This document shows, in pieces, positions 18,901 to 27,780 of a stretch of 64,000 nt of DNA. Source of the DNA: Leeuwenhoekiella palythoae. GTDB taxonomy: Bacteria > Bacteroidota > Bacteroidia > Flavobacteriales > Flavobacteriaceae. A program made the translations under genes and the position numbers. The notes under the pieces are model-generated. The model searched no databases. It worked only from the letters and a program-made list of their open reading frames with translations, and was not told the DNA's origin. Positions within the stretch are counted from its first letter, which is position 1, and each line of letters begins with the position of its first letter. Where the stretch lies: NCBI RefSeq assembly GCF_900130045.1, contig NZ_FQXT01000005.1, positions 1 through 64,000 of the forward strand, given 5' to 3'.

Positions 18901-19082
18901 GTTCCTTCAACTACGATATTTACACCGGGCAACGGCATACTGTCATCTGCAGAAGTAACCGTACCGGTAATCGTGCGTGTGTCCTGAGCAAATCCAGGTA
19001 CCGAAAAAAGGCAGCTTGCCAGCACTAAAAGCAAGCCAATCTTTTTTCGAATAAGAAAATTTGTGTGTGTATTTCTCATCAT
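15969..19082 (-). CDS. susC: SusC/RagA TonB-dependent transporter (pectin locus)
   Basis: A 1037-residue outer-membrane receptor. It has a signal peptide (ending near PGFAQ), an N-terminal carboxypeptidase-regulatory-like domain (TGTVTSADDSMPLPGVNI, GFLTKNV), the SusC linker LNEVVVVGYGTVKKSDLTGAV and the plug with VPGVQV, GGGDPLFVVDGVP and IYGSRGSNGVVIVTT. A 22-strand barrel region ends in ASVTYQLGFNLKF. It imports pectin-derived oligosaccharides with TonB energy. It follows the GH28 gene after 37 bases and is paired with susD. Confidence 0.96.
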   Translation of the reverse strand: MMRNTHTNFLIRKKIGLLLVLASCLFSVPGFAQDTRTITGTVTSADDSMPLPGVNIVVEGTNYATVTDFDGNFQLEVPGDDATLVVSYVGFLTKNVAVGSQSTFTISLETDVQSLNEVVVVGYGTVKKSDLTGAVGTIGSESLTERNITNPVESLQGLVPGVQVSNSTGRIGDGFNITIRGQNSIGGGGDPLFVVDGVPTDNIDFLNPQDIERMDILKDASSTAIYGSRGSNGVVIVTTRSGAGAKGGLTVSVESFVGVKDVARLPKLMDPQTWWDYHQSAYLATAGTDPNTGAVSAETLANAVGGNGSNEELLRRVAANQSFDWYDAVLKTGVQQNTYVNASGRAENGLGYNLGIGYQNETGNIDNEELNKYTLKLGVDHNINDKFTLGTNVTVTLIDQDQGSDVAMREAFRLNPFLDPYDLDGVTLFPQPGKLVDENGDFIINKTSTYNPLLEINNSIDNVRRWNVIGNSYFQYQATDWLSFKTSFAAGYTDTRRGRSWGALTNTGASNNNLPSARLDQSQNFNYTWDNQFNINKTFDEKHNVSLLGLYSIFSNRNENSYSASRNMPFDTSFYNIGSGEQSTYDIGSGFNKNTLRSYALRLNYSFDDKYLLTLSNRWDGSSVFPEDNRWDSFPSAAVGWNISNEDFLAESTTVSNLKLRASFGYTGNNIIDPYSSLNTLNSQTYYDYAGTVSNGFISTQIANAALRWERTREFNVGVDFGFLNDRITGSVDVYDRLSDDLLFTQDLPSETGFSNINANVASVNNSGVELALTTRNIQTEDVTWTTQFTFTKNTNELRTIYGQSEVDDIGNNLFIGESLDAIYNYKFTGIWQADEADEAAGYGMEEGQEKLLDVNNDGQYTPDGDRIILGSSNPDWTGSFFSSLRVKNFDLSTSVIVTQGVLVYSNFHSNFANTRDRGRQKLDIDWYVPANDAGLPARASNTYPQPRNEGSFWRNNGVGYYKDASFVKVKNIALGYNLGDGALEKLGFTSLRVYANVLNPFVFTDYEGYDPEWAGASLNTGRPASVTYQLGFNLKF

Positions 19083-19119
19083 GTTAAATTTGATTGTTTC
19101 TGTTTGTAATTGTTTCTGT

Positions 19120-20574
19120 TTACTTTTCTCCGTATTTCTCGTTATTAATAGTTGTATTTACATAGTTTATAGGTTCGCAATTTTCAATCTTCAATGGAGT
19201 CGCCGCATTTTTGATGCTTACATTTTTTAAGCTGATTCCCGTCACCGGCTTTTCTTCTCTACCTTGAATCAACAGCCCATATTTCCCTCCATTTTCTACC
19301 GTAACATTTTCTAAGTTGATGTTTTTTATAGTTGGAATAAAGTCCCCTTCTTGAGTTCCGTAGATGCCATAATACGTATTGATCTTAAGCACCGCTTCTT
19401 TTACCTGACCGACTTCAACATCCTTCACATAGACGTTTTCAACAAAACCACCTCTCAACGTGTTGGTCTTAATTCTTATAGCACGATCCAGATTTGGACT
19501 GTTCATCGTACACTCGCGTACAAATACGTTACGTACCCCAGCGGAGATCTCACTGCCCATAACCACACCACCGTGACCATCTTTCATATCACAGTTTTCA
19601 ACCACAATGTTCTCACTAGGAATATTTACACGACGACCATCACCGTTCCGTCCAGACTTTATTGCGATACAGTCATCACCAGTATTAAAGTTGCAATTGG
19701 TGATGTGCACATATTTTGAATATTCAGGATCGCAGCCATCATTATTAGGACCGTGGCTGTTCACAGTAACCCCGTCTACGGTTATATATTTTGATTTTAG
19801 CGGATGAATGACCCAGAACGGCGCATTGGTAAAAGTCACTCCTTGAATCAAAACATTTTCACATTCCAGCGTTTGTAAAAACAAGGGGCGTAGTTGATGG
19901 CCTTCTCCAAAAATGCGCTCTTCAACCGGAGTACCATCTTCGATCATTGTAAAAAGCGTGGGCAAATTATGTTCATCTTTTTGCTGTGGCTCTCCCTCTT
20001 TGTGCCCATAACGCTCTGCACCACACCACGGCCACCAATTCTCTGAATTCGCCTGACCATTAAAAGTTCCGTTGCCTGTTACTGCAATGTTTTTCTGCCC
20101 TTTAGCATAGATGAGCGGAGAATAATTCATGATTTCCATCCCCTCATACGATGTATGCACTGCTGGTAAATAAGCGCTCTTATCTGTGGTAAATAAGACT
20201 TCAGCATCAGCATCTAGGTGTAAATTCACATTTGATTTTAAGTGAATTGGGCCTGTTAAATACGTTCCTTTTGGTACTAAAACTTTACCACCACCCGCCT
20301 GATTGCAAGCGTCAATAGCAGCTTTAAAAGCTTCCGTATTTAAAGTTGTTCCATCTGCTACAGCTCCGTATTCATTAATATTGAATACCGAATCCTGAAA
20401 AGTCACTGTTCCGATCTCTTCGATGATGGCATCAGCCTGTGCCCAAACATTTTCAGTTTGTGCTAAATCTGCTTTAGATTGCTCATCTTTCTTCTTACAG
20501 GAAACTGAAACTAAACCAACCGCAATTGCGGTTAGAAGAAGGTAGCGAAATCGATTTCTTAAAATGGGTAGCAT
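19120..20574 (-). CDS. GH28 exo/endo-polygalacturonase lipoprotein
   Basis: A 484-residue pectin hydrolase of family GH28 that cuts alpha-1,4-galacturonan. A lipoprotein signal ends at Cys26 (LVSVSC), so it is probably membrane-anchored. The beta-helix begins near residue 65 (NINEYGAVADG). The GH28 signatures are all present: NNDG (277-280), GDD (299-301), GHGG (333-336) and RIKT (367-370). It is the first gene of the minus-strand pectin operon, behind a promoter with a LacI-type operator. Exo or endo action cannot be told from sequence alone. Confidence 0.93.
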   Translation of the reverse strand: MLPILRNRFRYLLLTAIAVGLVSVSCKKKDEQSKADLAQTENVWAQADAIIEEIGTVTFQDSVFNINEYGAVADGTTLNTEAFKAAIDACNQAGGGKVLVPKGTYLTGPIHLKSNVNLHLDADAEVLFTTDKSAYLPAVHTSYEGMEIMNYSPLIYAKGQKNIAVTGNGTFNGQANSENWWPWCGAERYGHKEGEPQQKDEHNLPTLFTMIEDGTPVEERIFGEGHQLRPLFLQTLECENVLIQGVTFTNAPFWVIHPLKSKYITVDGVTVNSHGPNNDGCDPEYSKYVHITNCNFNTGDDCIAIKSGRNGDGRRVNIPSENIVVENCDMKDGHGGVVMGSEISAGVRNVFVRECTMNSPNLDRAIRIKTNTLRGGFVENVYVKDVEVGQVKEAVLKINTYYGIYGTQEGDFIPTIKNINLENVTVENGGKYGLLIQGREEKPVTGISLKNVSIKNAATPLKIENCEPINYVNTTINNEKYGEK

Positions 20575-20634
20575 AGATTAATAAACTGGTTATCTAAATG
20601 GGTTTGATCAAATTACTCGTTCTGCAACAATTAA

Positions 20635-20679
20635 TGTAATCGATTGCACGAAAATAAATATTAATTATCATTATGCAAA
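20635..20679 (-). promoter_or_regulatory. GH28 operon promoter with abutting LacI-type operator
   Basis: On the minus strand: TTTG (20679-20676), 19-base spacer, TATTTTCG (20656-20649, one mismatch to TAnnTTTG), then directly TGCAATCGATTACA (20648-20635). The near-palindrome lies at the expected transcription start, about 60 bases before the GH28 ATG. The GH105 promoter has the same order and spacing. The divergent lacI gene is the obvious candidate for the repressor. Confidence 0.75.
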
Positions 20680-20818
20680 TAAAAAAGACTAATTTTCATT
20701 AAAAAATCAGTTTTTAACAGTTAAATATGCCTGATTGATAAATTAAAGTGCCATTTTATGGCTTTTCTTCTTGTATATTCTGCTGAAAAAGTGAGAAATA
20801 TTAAAAATTATTCTAAAT

Positions 20819-20832
20819 TGAAAACGATTACA
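20819..20832 (+). promoter_or_regulatory. LacI-type operator just upstream of lacI
   Basis: TGAAAACGATTACA fits NGNAAWCGATTNCA, the pattern shared by the GH28 and GH105 operators. It ends 15 bases before the chosen lacI ATG (20848), so autoregulation is likely. The sequence just before it contains TAAATTG, a poor match to the -7 box. Confidence 0.55.
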
Positions 20833-20847
20833 ACACCCTAATTGAAG

Positions 20848-21882
20848 ATGCGCCAGAAAGAAAAGGTTACGATTTACGATATCTCAAAAAAACTAAATAT
20901 TAGTGCTGCTACGGTATCGAGAGCTTTAAATGACAGCGATCGTGTGAGCTTAAAAACCAAGGAACTTGTTTTAAAAACCGCCAAGGAACTCAATTATCAA
21001 CAAAACGCACTTGCCCTCGCTTTAAAAAGTGGTCGCACTTTTAACGTGGGAGTGGTTGTGCCGTATATCAATCACACGTTTTTTGCTTCGGTGATTCGCG
21101 GTATTGAGGAGGAGCTGGAACCAAAAGGATATCACGTGATTATCTGTCAAACGCACGAGAATGTAGAGAGCGAAGCCAAACAGATTAAAACCCTTCTAAA
21201 TACGCATATAGATGGCATATTTATTTCGGTTTCTAAAACCACAGAGAGCGTAAAACACATAGAGGAAGTTAGGGATGAAGGCGTACCACTGATCTTCTTT
21301 GACCGTAAAAAAGATATTTCAGGAGTGAGTTCGGTTACGATCAACGACTTTGAAGGGGCTTATGAAGCCACTACACACCTGATTCAACAAGGCTATACCA
21401 ATATTGCGCACATAGGAGGTGATCATAAACTTGAGATTTACAAACACCGTTATGACGGTTATATCGCTGCGCTTAAAGCACACAACCTACCCGTAAATGA
21501 TGATCTTTTACTGCAAGTAAACAGCACTGTTGAAGCCGGTATCGAGGCAGTAAAATTCCTTTTAAAAAACAATATTAGCTTTGATGCAATCTTCTCTGCC
21601 AGTGACTATGTTGCTTTAGGTGGTATGCGCGAGCTGCGTGCTAACGGCTTTAAAATCCCAGAAGATGTAGGCGTTGTGGGCTTTAGTAACGAGCCGTTTA
21701 CCAAATATTTAGAACGCCCGCTAACGACTGTGGGACAAACACCCGTTCTGATGGGGCAGATAGCCGCTCAGGTTTTTCTGGAACAAATTACAGACGTAAA
21801 AAAGAATTTTAGGGTTGAGAAAAAAGTGGTGTTGAGTCCGGAGCTTTATACCCGAGATACTTCAATAAAAAAAGGAAGCTAA
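20848..21882 (+). CDS. LacI-family regulator of the pectin/uronate locus
   Basis: A 344-residue LacI/GalR repressor. The HTH and hinge are VTIYDISKKLNISAATVSRALND followed by LNYQQNALALALKSGRT. The periplasmic-binding-like effector domain carries NVGVVVPYINHTFFASVIRGIE, DGIFISVS, GVPLIFFDR and DAIFSASDYVALGGMREL. It is divergent from the GH28-susCD operon. Operator-like sites lie before GH28, before GH105 and before its own start, so it likely controls both blocks with a uronate-derived inducer. ATG at 20848 is preferred to the in-frame TTG at 20842. Confidence 0.92.
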   Translation: MRQKEKVTIYDISKKLNISAATVSRALNDSDRVSLKTKELVLKTAKELNYQQNALALALKSGRTFNVGVVVPYINHTFFASVIRGIEEELEPKGYHVIICQTHENVESEAKQIKTLLNTHIDGIFISVSKTTESVKHIEEVRDEGVPLIFFDRKKDISGVSSVTINDFEGAYEATTHLIQQGYTNIAHIGGDHKLEIYKHRYDGYIAALKAHNLPVNDDLLLQVNSTVEAGIEAVKFLLKNNISFDAIFSASDYVALGGMRELRANGFKIPEDVGVVGFSNEPFTKYLERPLTTVGQTPVLMGQIAAQVFLEQITDVKKNFRVEKKVVLSPELYTRDTSIKKGS

Positions 21883-21898
21883 AAGTAGCTTCCTTTTT
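21867..21898. terminator. Bidirectional terminator between lacI and uxaA
   Basis: GGAAGCTA and TAGCTTCC pair across a short loop, flanked by A-rich sequence on one side and T-rich sequence on the other. It overlaps the lacI stop codon and serves the convergent uxaA operon as well. Confidence 0.9.
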
Positions 21899-21919
21899 AT
21901 TTTTTTTCTATACTGTGAT

Positions 21920-23536
21920 TTAAAGTGACACCCCTCTTTTCCACGGAATAAAATCATCCTGACCTAAAGCATCTGCCTTAGACTGGATCTCGCCACTCGC
22001 CACTTGAATTACGTGCTCTAAGATTTCTTCTCCCATCTCTTCAATGGTCTTTTCACCTCGAATAACACCACCACTATCAATATCTATAATATCGGGCATT
22101 CTGCGTGCCAAAGTGCTGTTTGAAGCCACTTTAAGCACAGGTGCGATAGGGTTTCCGGTAGGTGTGCCCAAACCAGTAGTAAATACAACAACAATAGCCC
22201 CAGAACCTACCATTGCCGTGGTACTTTCTACATCATTACCCGGCGTACATAAGAGGTTTAACCCGGGCTTAGTGACATATTCTCCGTAATCTAAAATCGC
22301 TTGAATAGGCGATGTCCCACCTTTTTTAGCAGCTCCGGCAGATTTCATAGCGTCGGTAATCAAGCCGTCTTTAATATTCCCCGGAGACGGATTCATATCA
22401 AATCCTGATCCTGCATCCACAGCAGATTTCTCGTAAGCCTTCATCAAGTGCATAAAACGCTCTGCATCCTCATCAGAAACACAACGATTCACCAACTCCT
22501 GCTCTACTCCGCATAATTCAGGAAATTCAGAAAGTATGGGAGAGCCGCCTACTGCCGCCAGAATATCTGAAGCATAACCCAAAGCCGGATTTGCAGAAAT
22601 CCCTGAAAATCCGTCTGATCCACCGCATTCTAAGCCCATCTTCAGTTTTGAGATTGAGGCTGGTTTACGCTGAATTTGATTCGCTTTTTTGATGCCCTCA
22701 AAAGAGTCTTTAATGATTTTAGAAAGCATCTCATCAACTGTACCCTCCTGTTGCTGCTCATAGATCAGCACAGGTTTTTTAATAGCAGCGCTCTTTTCGG
22801 CCAAAGCTTGTTTGAAAATGTCAATTTGTAAATTTTGGCAGCCTAAGCTCAATACTGTAGCCCCGGCCACATTGGGATTATTAACATAGCCCGCAAGGAG
22901 TTTAGATAAAGAAACCGAATCTTGACGAATACCGCCACAGCCGCCTTGGTGTGTGATAAACTTCACTTGAATATTGTCAAAAATAGCCTGCTCTTCCTCT
23001 ATTTCTGCAACCGCTGTATCTTCTGGTGCACCGCTGATCAAATTGCGCAACAATTGTCGCTGTTTACTGGCTTTGTGAAAAGAAAGCTCTTTTTCAAATA
23101 CATCTTTCAGCAATTCTATATTTCGGTTTTCACAAAATACTAAAGGAAAAAACAACCAGATATTCTGCGTTCCCACTTGACCATCCTCGCGGTGATAGCC
23201 CATAAAGGTTCGGTCTTTCCATTTTGAAATATCAGGTGCTGTCCACGAAGTTGTTTCTGTTTTTTGAGAAACTGAGTTCGCCTCGTGTTTTACATTCTCT
23301 GTAGTAAGCAAGCCTCCAAAATTGATCGCACTTAAAGCTTTCCCCACTAAAACCCCATACATATAAATGGGATCATTCACCTTAAAATCGGTCAATGCGA
23401 TCTTATGCTTCGCTTTAGAATCGGTTAAAATTGCTATTGATTTTCCTTCAAAATCAACAGTATCTCCAGCATATAAATCTACCAAAGCTACTGCCACATT
23501 ATCTTCAGGATGTACTTTTATCAACTTGCTTTTCAT
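21920..23536 (-). CDS. uxaA: Altronate dehydratase
   Basis: A 538-residue UxaA/GarD-family dehydratase that converts D-altronate to 2-keto-3-deoxygluconate. It has an N-terminal SAF-type domain (KLIKVHPEDNVAVALVDLYAGD), then the catalytic part with MGYHREDGQVGTQN, THQGGCGG, GLECGGSDGFSGISANPALGYASD, and the C-terminal TTGLGTPTGNPIAPVLKVASN. Cysteines in these motifs may bind iron. ATG at 23536 is preferred because MKSKLIKVHPEDN is the usual family start; an earlier ATG at 23572 would overlap uxaB. It is the last gene of the long uronate operon. Confidence 0.94.
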   Translation of the reverse strand: MKSKLIKVHPEDNVAVALVDLYAGDTVDFEGKSIAILTDSKAKHKIALTDFKVNDPIYMYGVLVGKALSAINFGGLLTTENVKHEANSVSQKTETTSWTAPDISKWKDRTFMGYHREDGQVGTQNIWLFFPLVFCENRNIELLKDVFEKELSFHKASKQRQLLRNLISGAPEDTAVAEIEEEQAIFDNIQVKFITHQGGCGGIRQDSVSLSKLLAGYVNNPNVAGATVLSLGCQNLQIDIFKQALAEKSAAIKKPVLIYEQQQEGTVDEMLSKIIKDSFEGIKKANQIQRKPASISKLKMGLECGGSDGFSGISANPALGYASDILAAVGGSPILSEFPELCGVEQELVNRCVSDEDAERFMHLMKAYEKSAVDAGSGFDMNPSPGNIKDGLITDAMKSAGAAKKGGTSPIQAILDYGEYVTKPGLNLLCTPGNDVESTTAMVGSGAIVVVFTTGLGTPTGNPIAPVLKVASNSTLARRMPDIIDIDSGGVIRGEKTIEEMGEEILEHVIQVASGEIQSKADALGQDDFIPWKRGVSL

Positions 23537-23561
23537 AGGTGCTTTACTTAAAAACAGTCTT

Positions 23562-25001
23562 TTAGACCGCATATTTTTTATAGGCTTCTTCTACGCCGTA
23601 CTCCTCAATTAACGCCAGAGCAATAGCAACTTTTTGTTCTAATCCTGAAATTGCAGTCAAATCCTGATCCCAGAACCCAACATTGCTCAATACCTTTTGA
23701 GCCACTTTTGCATAGTCTTCGGTTTGCCAAACTTCTTTGAAGAATGCCACAACCGCCGCATCATCTTTTATAGGTAATGCTTTACCCTTATAAGTGCCTT
23801 TATAAAAACGGATTAAACACGCCAATGCAAAGGTAAGATTTTCAGGCAATCGATTGTATTCTTTTTCAAAAGCTAAAAGACTAGGCAATACGCGAACTTT
23901 AAATTTAGACACCGTATTGAGTGCAATACTAGACAATAAGTGTTTGATGAACGGATTTCTAAATCGGTCAAAAACAGCATCTGCAAACTCTTGCAACTCT
24001 TCTTCGGAAAGATCTAAAGTTGGATTAATCTCTTTAAATACAGCATCTCGCACAAACTTTCCGGTAAATGCATCATCTACAGTTTCCTTTACCGTTTCAT
24101 TTCCGTAGAGCAATGAAAAAGGAACCATCGTAGTGTGTGCTCCGTTAAGAATACGCACTTTACGTGTACGATAAGGCTGCATATCTTCAACGACCAAAAT
24201 ATTCTCATCAATTTTATCAAACGGTATTTTTAGCTTTAATCGCGCGTCGCCTTCAATCACCCAAAGTAAAAATGTTTCGGCCGAAACAATAAGATTATCT
24301 TTATACGCTAACTGACTTTGATACGCATCAATATCATCTTTAGGATACCCCGGAACAATGCGATCTACCAATGTATTATGAAAGCTATTGTGCTCTTCTA
24401 CCCAGCTTTTAAATGCAGGCTCTAAGTCCCATAAATCTGCGTATTGCAAAATGATTTTCTTAAGCATATCTGCATTATGATTAATCAATTCGCAAGGAAT
24501 GATCGTCAATCCCATATCTGAAGCTCCTTCAAAATGAGTATAGCGCTTGTATAATAAAGCGGTTACTTTAGCAGGAAAACTTGTGTGTGGTGTGCCTGCA
24601 AGCGTATCATTCTCGTCAAAACTAATTCCTGCTTCGGTGGTGTTTGAGATTAAAAATTCTAGCTCTTCGCCAGTGGCTAATGCAAGATATTTATCGTAAT
24701 CTGTATACGGATTCAGCCCTTCCTGTACACAGGAAATGGTGTGTATTTCTTCGGTTTCCTCGCCGTTTTTAATTCCTCTTAAAAATAAATTATAGAGTCC
24801 GTCTTGATCGTTAAGCATACTTACCATCCCACCTGGCAGCGGCTGGATCACCGCAACACCGGCATTAAAGTCTGCTTCTTTATTTAGTTTATCAATGATG
24901 TAATCTACAAAGGCTCTAAGAAAATTTCCTTCACCATACTGAACGACTTTTATAGGAAGTTTTTCGGTTAAACCTGTGTTTGCTCGAGTGAGATTTTTCA
25001 T
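23562..25001 (-). CDS. uxaB: Tagaturonate reductase (altronate oxidoreductase)
   Basis: A 479-residue member of the polyol-specific long-chain dehydrogenase family. It reduces D-tagaturonate to D-altronate using NADH. The N-terminal cofactor region is KVVQYGEGNFLRAFVDYIIDKLN. Later landmarks are EFLISNTTEAGI, IIPCELINHNADMLKKIILQYA, VDRIVPGYP and RKVRILNGAHT. The C-terminal domain includes NTVSKFKVRVLPSLLAF. It lies between the TRAP transporter genes and uxaA, which supports the galacturonate branch. Confidence 0.94.
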   Translation of the reverse strand: MKNLTRANTGLTEKLPIKVVQYGEGNFLRAFVDYIIDKLNKEADFNAGVAVIQPLPGGMVSMLNDQDGLYNLFLRGIKNGEETEEIHTISCVQEGLNPYTDYDKYLALATGEELEFLISNTTEAGISFDENDTLAGTPHTSFPAKVTALLYKRYTHFEGASDMGLTIIPCELINHNADMLKKIILQYADLWDLEPAFKSWVEEHNSFHNTLVDRIVPGYPKDDIDAYQSQLAYKDNLIVSAETFLLWVIEGDARLKLKIPFDKIDENILVVEDMQPYRTRKVRILNGAHTTMVPFSLLYGNETVKETVDDAFTGKFVRDAVFKEINPTLDLSEEELQEFADAVFDRFRNPFIKHLLSSIALNTVSKFKVRVLPSLLAFEKEYNRLPENLTFALACLIRFYKGTYKGKALPIKDDAAVVAFFKEVWQTEDYAKVAQKVLSNVGFWDQDLTAISGLEQKVAIALALIEEYGVEEAYKKYAV

Positions 25002-25030
25002 AGGGTTTATCTGGTTGATGCGTTAATTAA

Positions 25031-26317
25031 TTATTCAAATAATGAAGGTAACCACAGGCTTATCGCCGGAATAAAGGTTACCATCAATAAAACGATGGCC
25101 ATTACTGCATAAAGGGGCAACAGGGGTTTCATTATCTTCTGAATTGAAGTTTTTGCCACTCCTACTCCGATAAATAATACTGCGCCCACCGGCGGGGTAC
25201 ATAGTCCCACACAAAGGTTCATTACCATCATGATTCCAAATTGAACCGGCTCAACTCCCATACTGGTAACCACCGGAAGGAATATAGGCGTAAATATCAA
25301 AACTGCCGGAGTCATATCCATAAAAGTTCCTACAAAGAGTAAAAGAACATTGATGATGATCAGGATAACCAGTTTATTGTCGCTAAGCGAAAGCAATGCT
25401 GAACTCACATTTTGAGGAATGTTCTCAAAAGACATTACCCACGACATACTCATTGATGTAGCAATCAAGAGCATTACAATCGCCGTGGTACCCACAGAGC
25501 TTAAGAAAATGCTCTTAAGGCTCGAAACTTTTAGTTCCCGGTACACAAACGAAAGTACTAAGCAATACAGTACTGCAATTCCTGAGGCCTCGGTAGCTGT
25601 AAAAACACCTGTGACAATTCCGCCAATTACAACGACTAGCAGCAACAAACTAGGCAAAGCATCTAAAAAGGTTTTGAGTATCGTTCCCAAACTACTGCGT
25701 TCACCTGCAGGGTATTTTTTCTTTTTGATCCAGAAGGTAGCCACTAACATTAGTGCAAGTCCCATTAAAATTCCGGGGATATATCCTGCAAGGAATAATG
25801 AAGCGATAGATACACCGCCGCTCGCAAGCGAATATACGATCAACACATTAGAAGGTGGAATAATCAATCCTGTGGTCGAAGCCGTAATATTGATCGCCGC
25901 TCCAAATTCTTTAGAGTAATTTTCTTTTTCCATAAAGGGTCCTAAAATCCCTCCAATCGCTGAAGTTGCTGCTACCGCAGAACCTGAAATTGCACCAAAA
26001 AGCATCGCTGCAATAACATTAACATAGATCAGTCCTCCGGGTAGCGCGCCCATGAGCGCTTTAGCAAAATTAATAAGTCGAAGTGCTATTCCGCCTTGAT
26101 TCATAATTTGACCGGCAAGTACAAATAAAGGGATTGCCAACAGCGAAAAACTATCTAAACCGGTAGCCATACGCTGCGCAATTGTGGTGACACTGGCTAG
26201 CGAATCAATAGAGACCATAATGGTCAATAAACACGAAATCCCAATAGACCAAGCCACAGGGACCCCAATACCCAGAAGCACAAAGAAAACCAGTACCAGA
26301 ATTAATACTTCAATCAT
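25031..26317 (-). CDS. TRAP transporter large permease (DctM type)
   Basis: A 428-residue, highly hydrophobic protein with about 12 membrane helices. Family landmarks are ATGLDSFSLLAIPLFVLAG near the N-terminus, GSAVAATSAIGGILGPFMEKENYSKEFGAAI in the centre, and LNLCVGLCTPPVGAVLF-like residues toward the end. It forms the sodium-coupled channel of a TRAP transporter. It overlaps the small permease gene by four bases and is followed by uxaB after 29 bases. Given the flanking uronate catabolic genes, galacturonate or glucuronate is the likely cargo. Confidence 0.93.
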   Translation of the reverse strand: MIEVLILVLVFFVLLGIGVPVAWSIGISCLLTIMVSIDSLASVTTIAQRMATGLDSFSLLAIPLFVLAGQIMNQGGIALRLINFAKALMGALPGGLIYVNVIAAMLFGAISGSAVAATSAIGGILGPFMEKENYSKEFGAAINITASTTGLIIPPSNVLIVYSLASGGVSIASLFLAGYIPGILMGLALMLVATFWIKKKKYPAGERSSLGTILKTFLDALPSLLLLVVVIGGIVTGVFTATEASGIAVLYCLVLSFVYRELKVSSLKSIFLSSVGTTAIVMLLIATSMSMSWVMSFENIPQNVSSALLSLSDNKLVILIIINVLLLFVGTFMDMTPAVLIFTPIFLPVVTSMGVEPVQFGIMMVMNLCVGLCTPPVGAVLFIGVGVAKTSIQKIMKPLLPLYAVMAIVLLMVTFIPAISLWLPSLFE

Positions 26318-26784
26318 GATGCTAAATATTTTTGAGGGTTCGCTAATTCGATGATCTTATACCAAATGATCAATGCGCCACTTATGGGTAACACGGCATA
26401 AACAAAACCAAGCGGCAAGCCTAAGGCTGCAGAATATTGCCCGAGTTCGAAATTCACGTAAACCAAATTGATGCCGCCAACGATCAAAGCAAAAAGCGCG
26501 AATAAAATGATCAAAATATTGATCCCCATACGCAGTTTAATCCGGTTTTTGATGTTGAGTTTAGGTGGAAGTATGTTAATCGCTAAGTGATCTTGTTGCC
26601 CGGCAGCATAAGCCGCTCCCAAAATACCGATCCAGATGAGCAAGAAGCGCGCAATCTCTTCTGTAAACGAACTGGCAGCTTGTAACACATATCTAGAAAA
26701 GACCTGCCACAGCACAGCGATAACGATTGAAGCCATCAGAAAAACCAAGATGCCTCCTAAAATTTTGTCTAATCTTTTTTTCAT
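26314..26784 (-). CDS. TRAP transporter small permease (DctQ type)
   Basis: A 156-residue protein with four hydrophobic helices. The DctQ signatures are VFSRYVLQAASSFTEEIARFLLIWIGILGAAYA and a downstream HLAINILP. It supports assembly of the large permease with the binding protein. It overlaps the DctM gene by four bases and follows the binding-protein gene by three bases, so the three subunits are translated as a unit. Confidence 0.92.
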   Translation of the reverse strand: MKKRLDKILGGILVFLMASIVIAVLWQVFSRYVLQAASSFTEEIARFLLIWIGILGAAYAAGQQDHLAINILPPKLNIKNRIKLRMGINILIILFALFALIVGGINLVYVNFELGQYSAALGLPLGFVYAVLPISGALIIWYKIIELANPQKYLAS

Positions 26785-26787
26785 ACT

Positions 26788-27780
26788 CTAATTGGTTTTA
26801 ACGGCTTGAATTTGTTCTATAAGCATTTTCATCTCAGGATTCTGAGAAAACTCCTCATACATTGATTTCACACGATTGCGAAACGGTTCTTTATCTGGTG
26901 TAATTACCTCTACTCCGGCTTTCTTGATTTCGGCAAGCGCTTCCATTTCGGCTTCGTGCCAAATTTCCTTTTCAAAAGCCAGCGATTCATCAGCAGCCTC
27001 TTTAACCCAGCGCTGTTCTTCTTTAGAAAGATCATCCCAGATGAGCGTGCTTATCAACAATTCATCAGGTAGCGCGGTGTGCTCATCCACTACAAAGTAT
27101 TTACACACCTCATAATGATGCGACAGGTAAAAACTAGGCAGGTTATTTTCTGCACCATCTACAACCCCTTGTTGCAAAGCTGTGTAGAGTTCGCCCCAGG
27201 CAATTGGCGTAGGAGAACCTCCAAGGTTTTTAACCATATTCATCGCCGTCTGACTTTCCATCACACGTAGTTTTAAGCCTTTTAGATCTTCTGGAGTTTC
27301 TACCGGTTTTTTAGTATAAAAACTGCGGCTACCGGCATCGTAAAACGTCAAGCCTTTTAAGCGCTGCGGAATACTCGAGCTCAGCAATTGCTCTCCGATC
27401 TCACCTTCTAAAACCGCAAACCGATGCTCTGCATCTCTAAACAAAAAAGGAAGACCAAATACTTTAAGTTGCGGTGCAAAATTCTCGAGTACACCGGTGG
27501 ATACTTTAGTCATCCCCAAACTTCCTATTTGCAATAGCTCTAGACATTCTCGCTCAGAACCCAATTGCTGGCTGGGGTAAATATCTAAACTGAGCTTTCC
27601 GGCCGATTTTTCTTTGAGACGCTCGCCCATAAAAACCATCGCCTTATGCACCGGGTGTGACACATCAAGACCATGCGCCAGTTTGATCACGCGAGAATCT
27701 GAAGCTTCTTTACAAGCAGTCTGGCATACAAGGCCTACTACGGCAAGAACTATTAAAATAAAATTCTTCAGCCTACTCAT
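26788..27780 (-). CDS. TRAP transporter solute-binding lipoprotein (DctP type)
   Basis: A 330-residue periplasmic binding protein. A lipoprotein signal ends at Cys23 (VCQTAC). DctP family landmarks are IKLAHGLDVSHPVHKAM, GSERECLELLQIGSLGM, and the ligand-site LKGLKLRVMES, whose Arg normally grips the substrate carboxylate, followed by GGSPTPIAWGELYTALQQGVVDGAENN. It overlaps the aldolase gene by four bases. The substrate is inferred to be a hexuronate from the surrounding pathway. Confidence 0.93.
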   Translation of the reverse strand: MSRLKNFILIVLAVVGLVCQTACKEASDSRVIKLAHGLDVSHPVHKAMVFMGERLKEKSAGKLSLDIYPSQQLGSERECLELLQIGSLGMTKVSTGVLENFAPQLKVFGLPFLFRDAEHRFAVLEGEIGEQLLSSSIPQRLKGLTFYDAGSRSFYTKKPVETPEDLKGLKLRVMESQTAMNMVKNLGGSPTPIAWGELYTALQQGVVDGAENNLPSFYLSHHYEVCKYFVVDEHTALPDELLISTLIWDDLSKEEQRWVKEAADESLAFEKEIWHEAEMEALAEIKKAGVEVITPDKEPFRNRVKSMYEEFSQNPEMKMLIEQIQAVKTN

